Assembly: GCA_016219765.1 (NCBI GenBank)
Contig: JACRKM010000001.1
Coordinates: forward strand, 1 to 5,391
Direction of reading: 5' to 3'
Length of the DNA stretch: 5,391 bases
From: Candidatus Woesearchaeota archaeon
GTDB taxonomy: Archaea > Nanobdellota > Nanobdellia > Woesearchaeales > UBA11576
In this document: positions 5,347 through 5,391 of the stretch, piece after piece
Numbering within the stretch: the first letter of the stretch is position 1
How the letters are laid out: every line of letters begins with the position of its first letter
Made by a program: the position numbers and the translations under genes
The notes under the pieces: generated by a model
Told to the model about the DNA's origin: nothing
Databases searched by the model: none
Seen by the model: only the letters and a program-made list of their open reading frames with translations

Positions 5347-5391
5347 AAACCTGTCTGGCGTCGAACGGATAGGACATCTGACAGGGTTCCC
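5344..5391. repeat. 19-bp imperfect inverted repeat at the window end
   Basis: GGGAAACCTGTCTGGCGTC (5344-5362) faces GACATCTGACAGGGTTCCC (5373-5391) across a 10-base loop. Of 19 positions, 15 are Watson-Crick, one is G-T and three are mismatched; the outer 12 have a single mismatch. The right arm ends exactly on the last base of the window, so it may continue beyond. GGGAA.CCTGTC looks like a transposon terminal repeat or the stem of a structured RNA; no transposase is visible nearby. Confidence 0.4.

Noticed and set aside
5087..5391. Cobalamin riboswitch upstream of nrdJ
   Set aside because: I looked on the complement for the B12-box and the conserved core elements and found none; the stems present do not follow the known riboswitch layout.
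5344..5391. tRNA T-arm suggested by GTTCGAC on the complement (loop of the terminal repeat)
   Set aside because: The bases around it do not form a five-pair T-stem, and no acceptor, D or anticodon arm can be assembled.

Overview
The window looks archaeal. Signs are a TATA box of the TTTATATA type (806-815) whose spacing suggests a leaderless transcript, strong GAGGTG-type Shine-Dalgarno sites (522-528, 1419-1426), and gene content typical of archaea (MNT/HEPN toxin-antitoxin pairs, a B12-dependent ribonucleotide reductase). No rRNA or tRNA is present, so the lineage cannot be fixed. A small-genome or uncultivated (for example DPANN-like) archaeon is a guess from gene style only.

Left part (1 to about 2040, + strand): an AT-rich defence/toxin-antitoxin island. 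It starts with a HEPN-domain protein (11-523). A 292-base intergenic stretch follows, holding an orphan ribosome-binding site and start codon that run into a hairpin-bearing sequence resembling an IS200/IS605 right end. A promoter then drives a two-gene MNT-HEPN module: a winged-helix nucleotidyltransferase antitoxin (816-1445) overlapping a HEPN toxin (1433-1915). The two HEPN proteins are homologous along their length, so the island probably carried two such modules, the first antitoxin lying left of the window.

Middle (about 1925-2442, + strand): a graveyard of gene fragments. One open frame joins the first ~40 residues of a Vsr-type endonuclease to the last ~85 residues of a tyrosine recombinase. 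The join coincides with a jump in base composition (28% G+C in 1861-1920 against 60% in 2101-2160, counted by hand). Directly behind it lie the first ~20 codons of a PIN-domain protein. These fragments mark the island edge or a deletion scar.

Right part (2396-5086, - strand): a two-gene operon, nrdJ (class II, adenosylcobalamin-dependent ribonucleotide reductase with an ATP cone) followed 18 nt later by a cobA/btuR-type corrinoid adenosyltransferase. The second enzyme makes the cofactor the first needs, so the pair links cobalamin activation to deoxynucleotide synthesis. It converges on the fragment zone.

Far right (5087-5391): no convincing protein gene, but a dense run of base-pairable structures. 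They are a perfectly closed three-way junction (5228-5278), a GC-rich hairpin, a 13-bp AT-rich hairpin and a 19-bp imperfect terminal inverted repeat that ends on the last base of the window. I do not recognise it; it could be a non-coding RNA, an nrdJ leader or the end of a mobile element.
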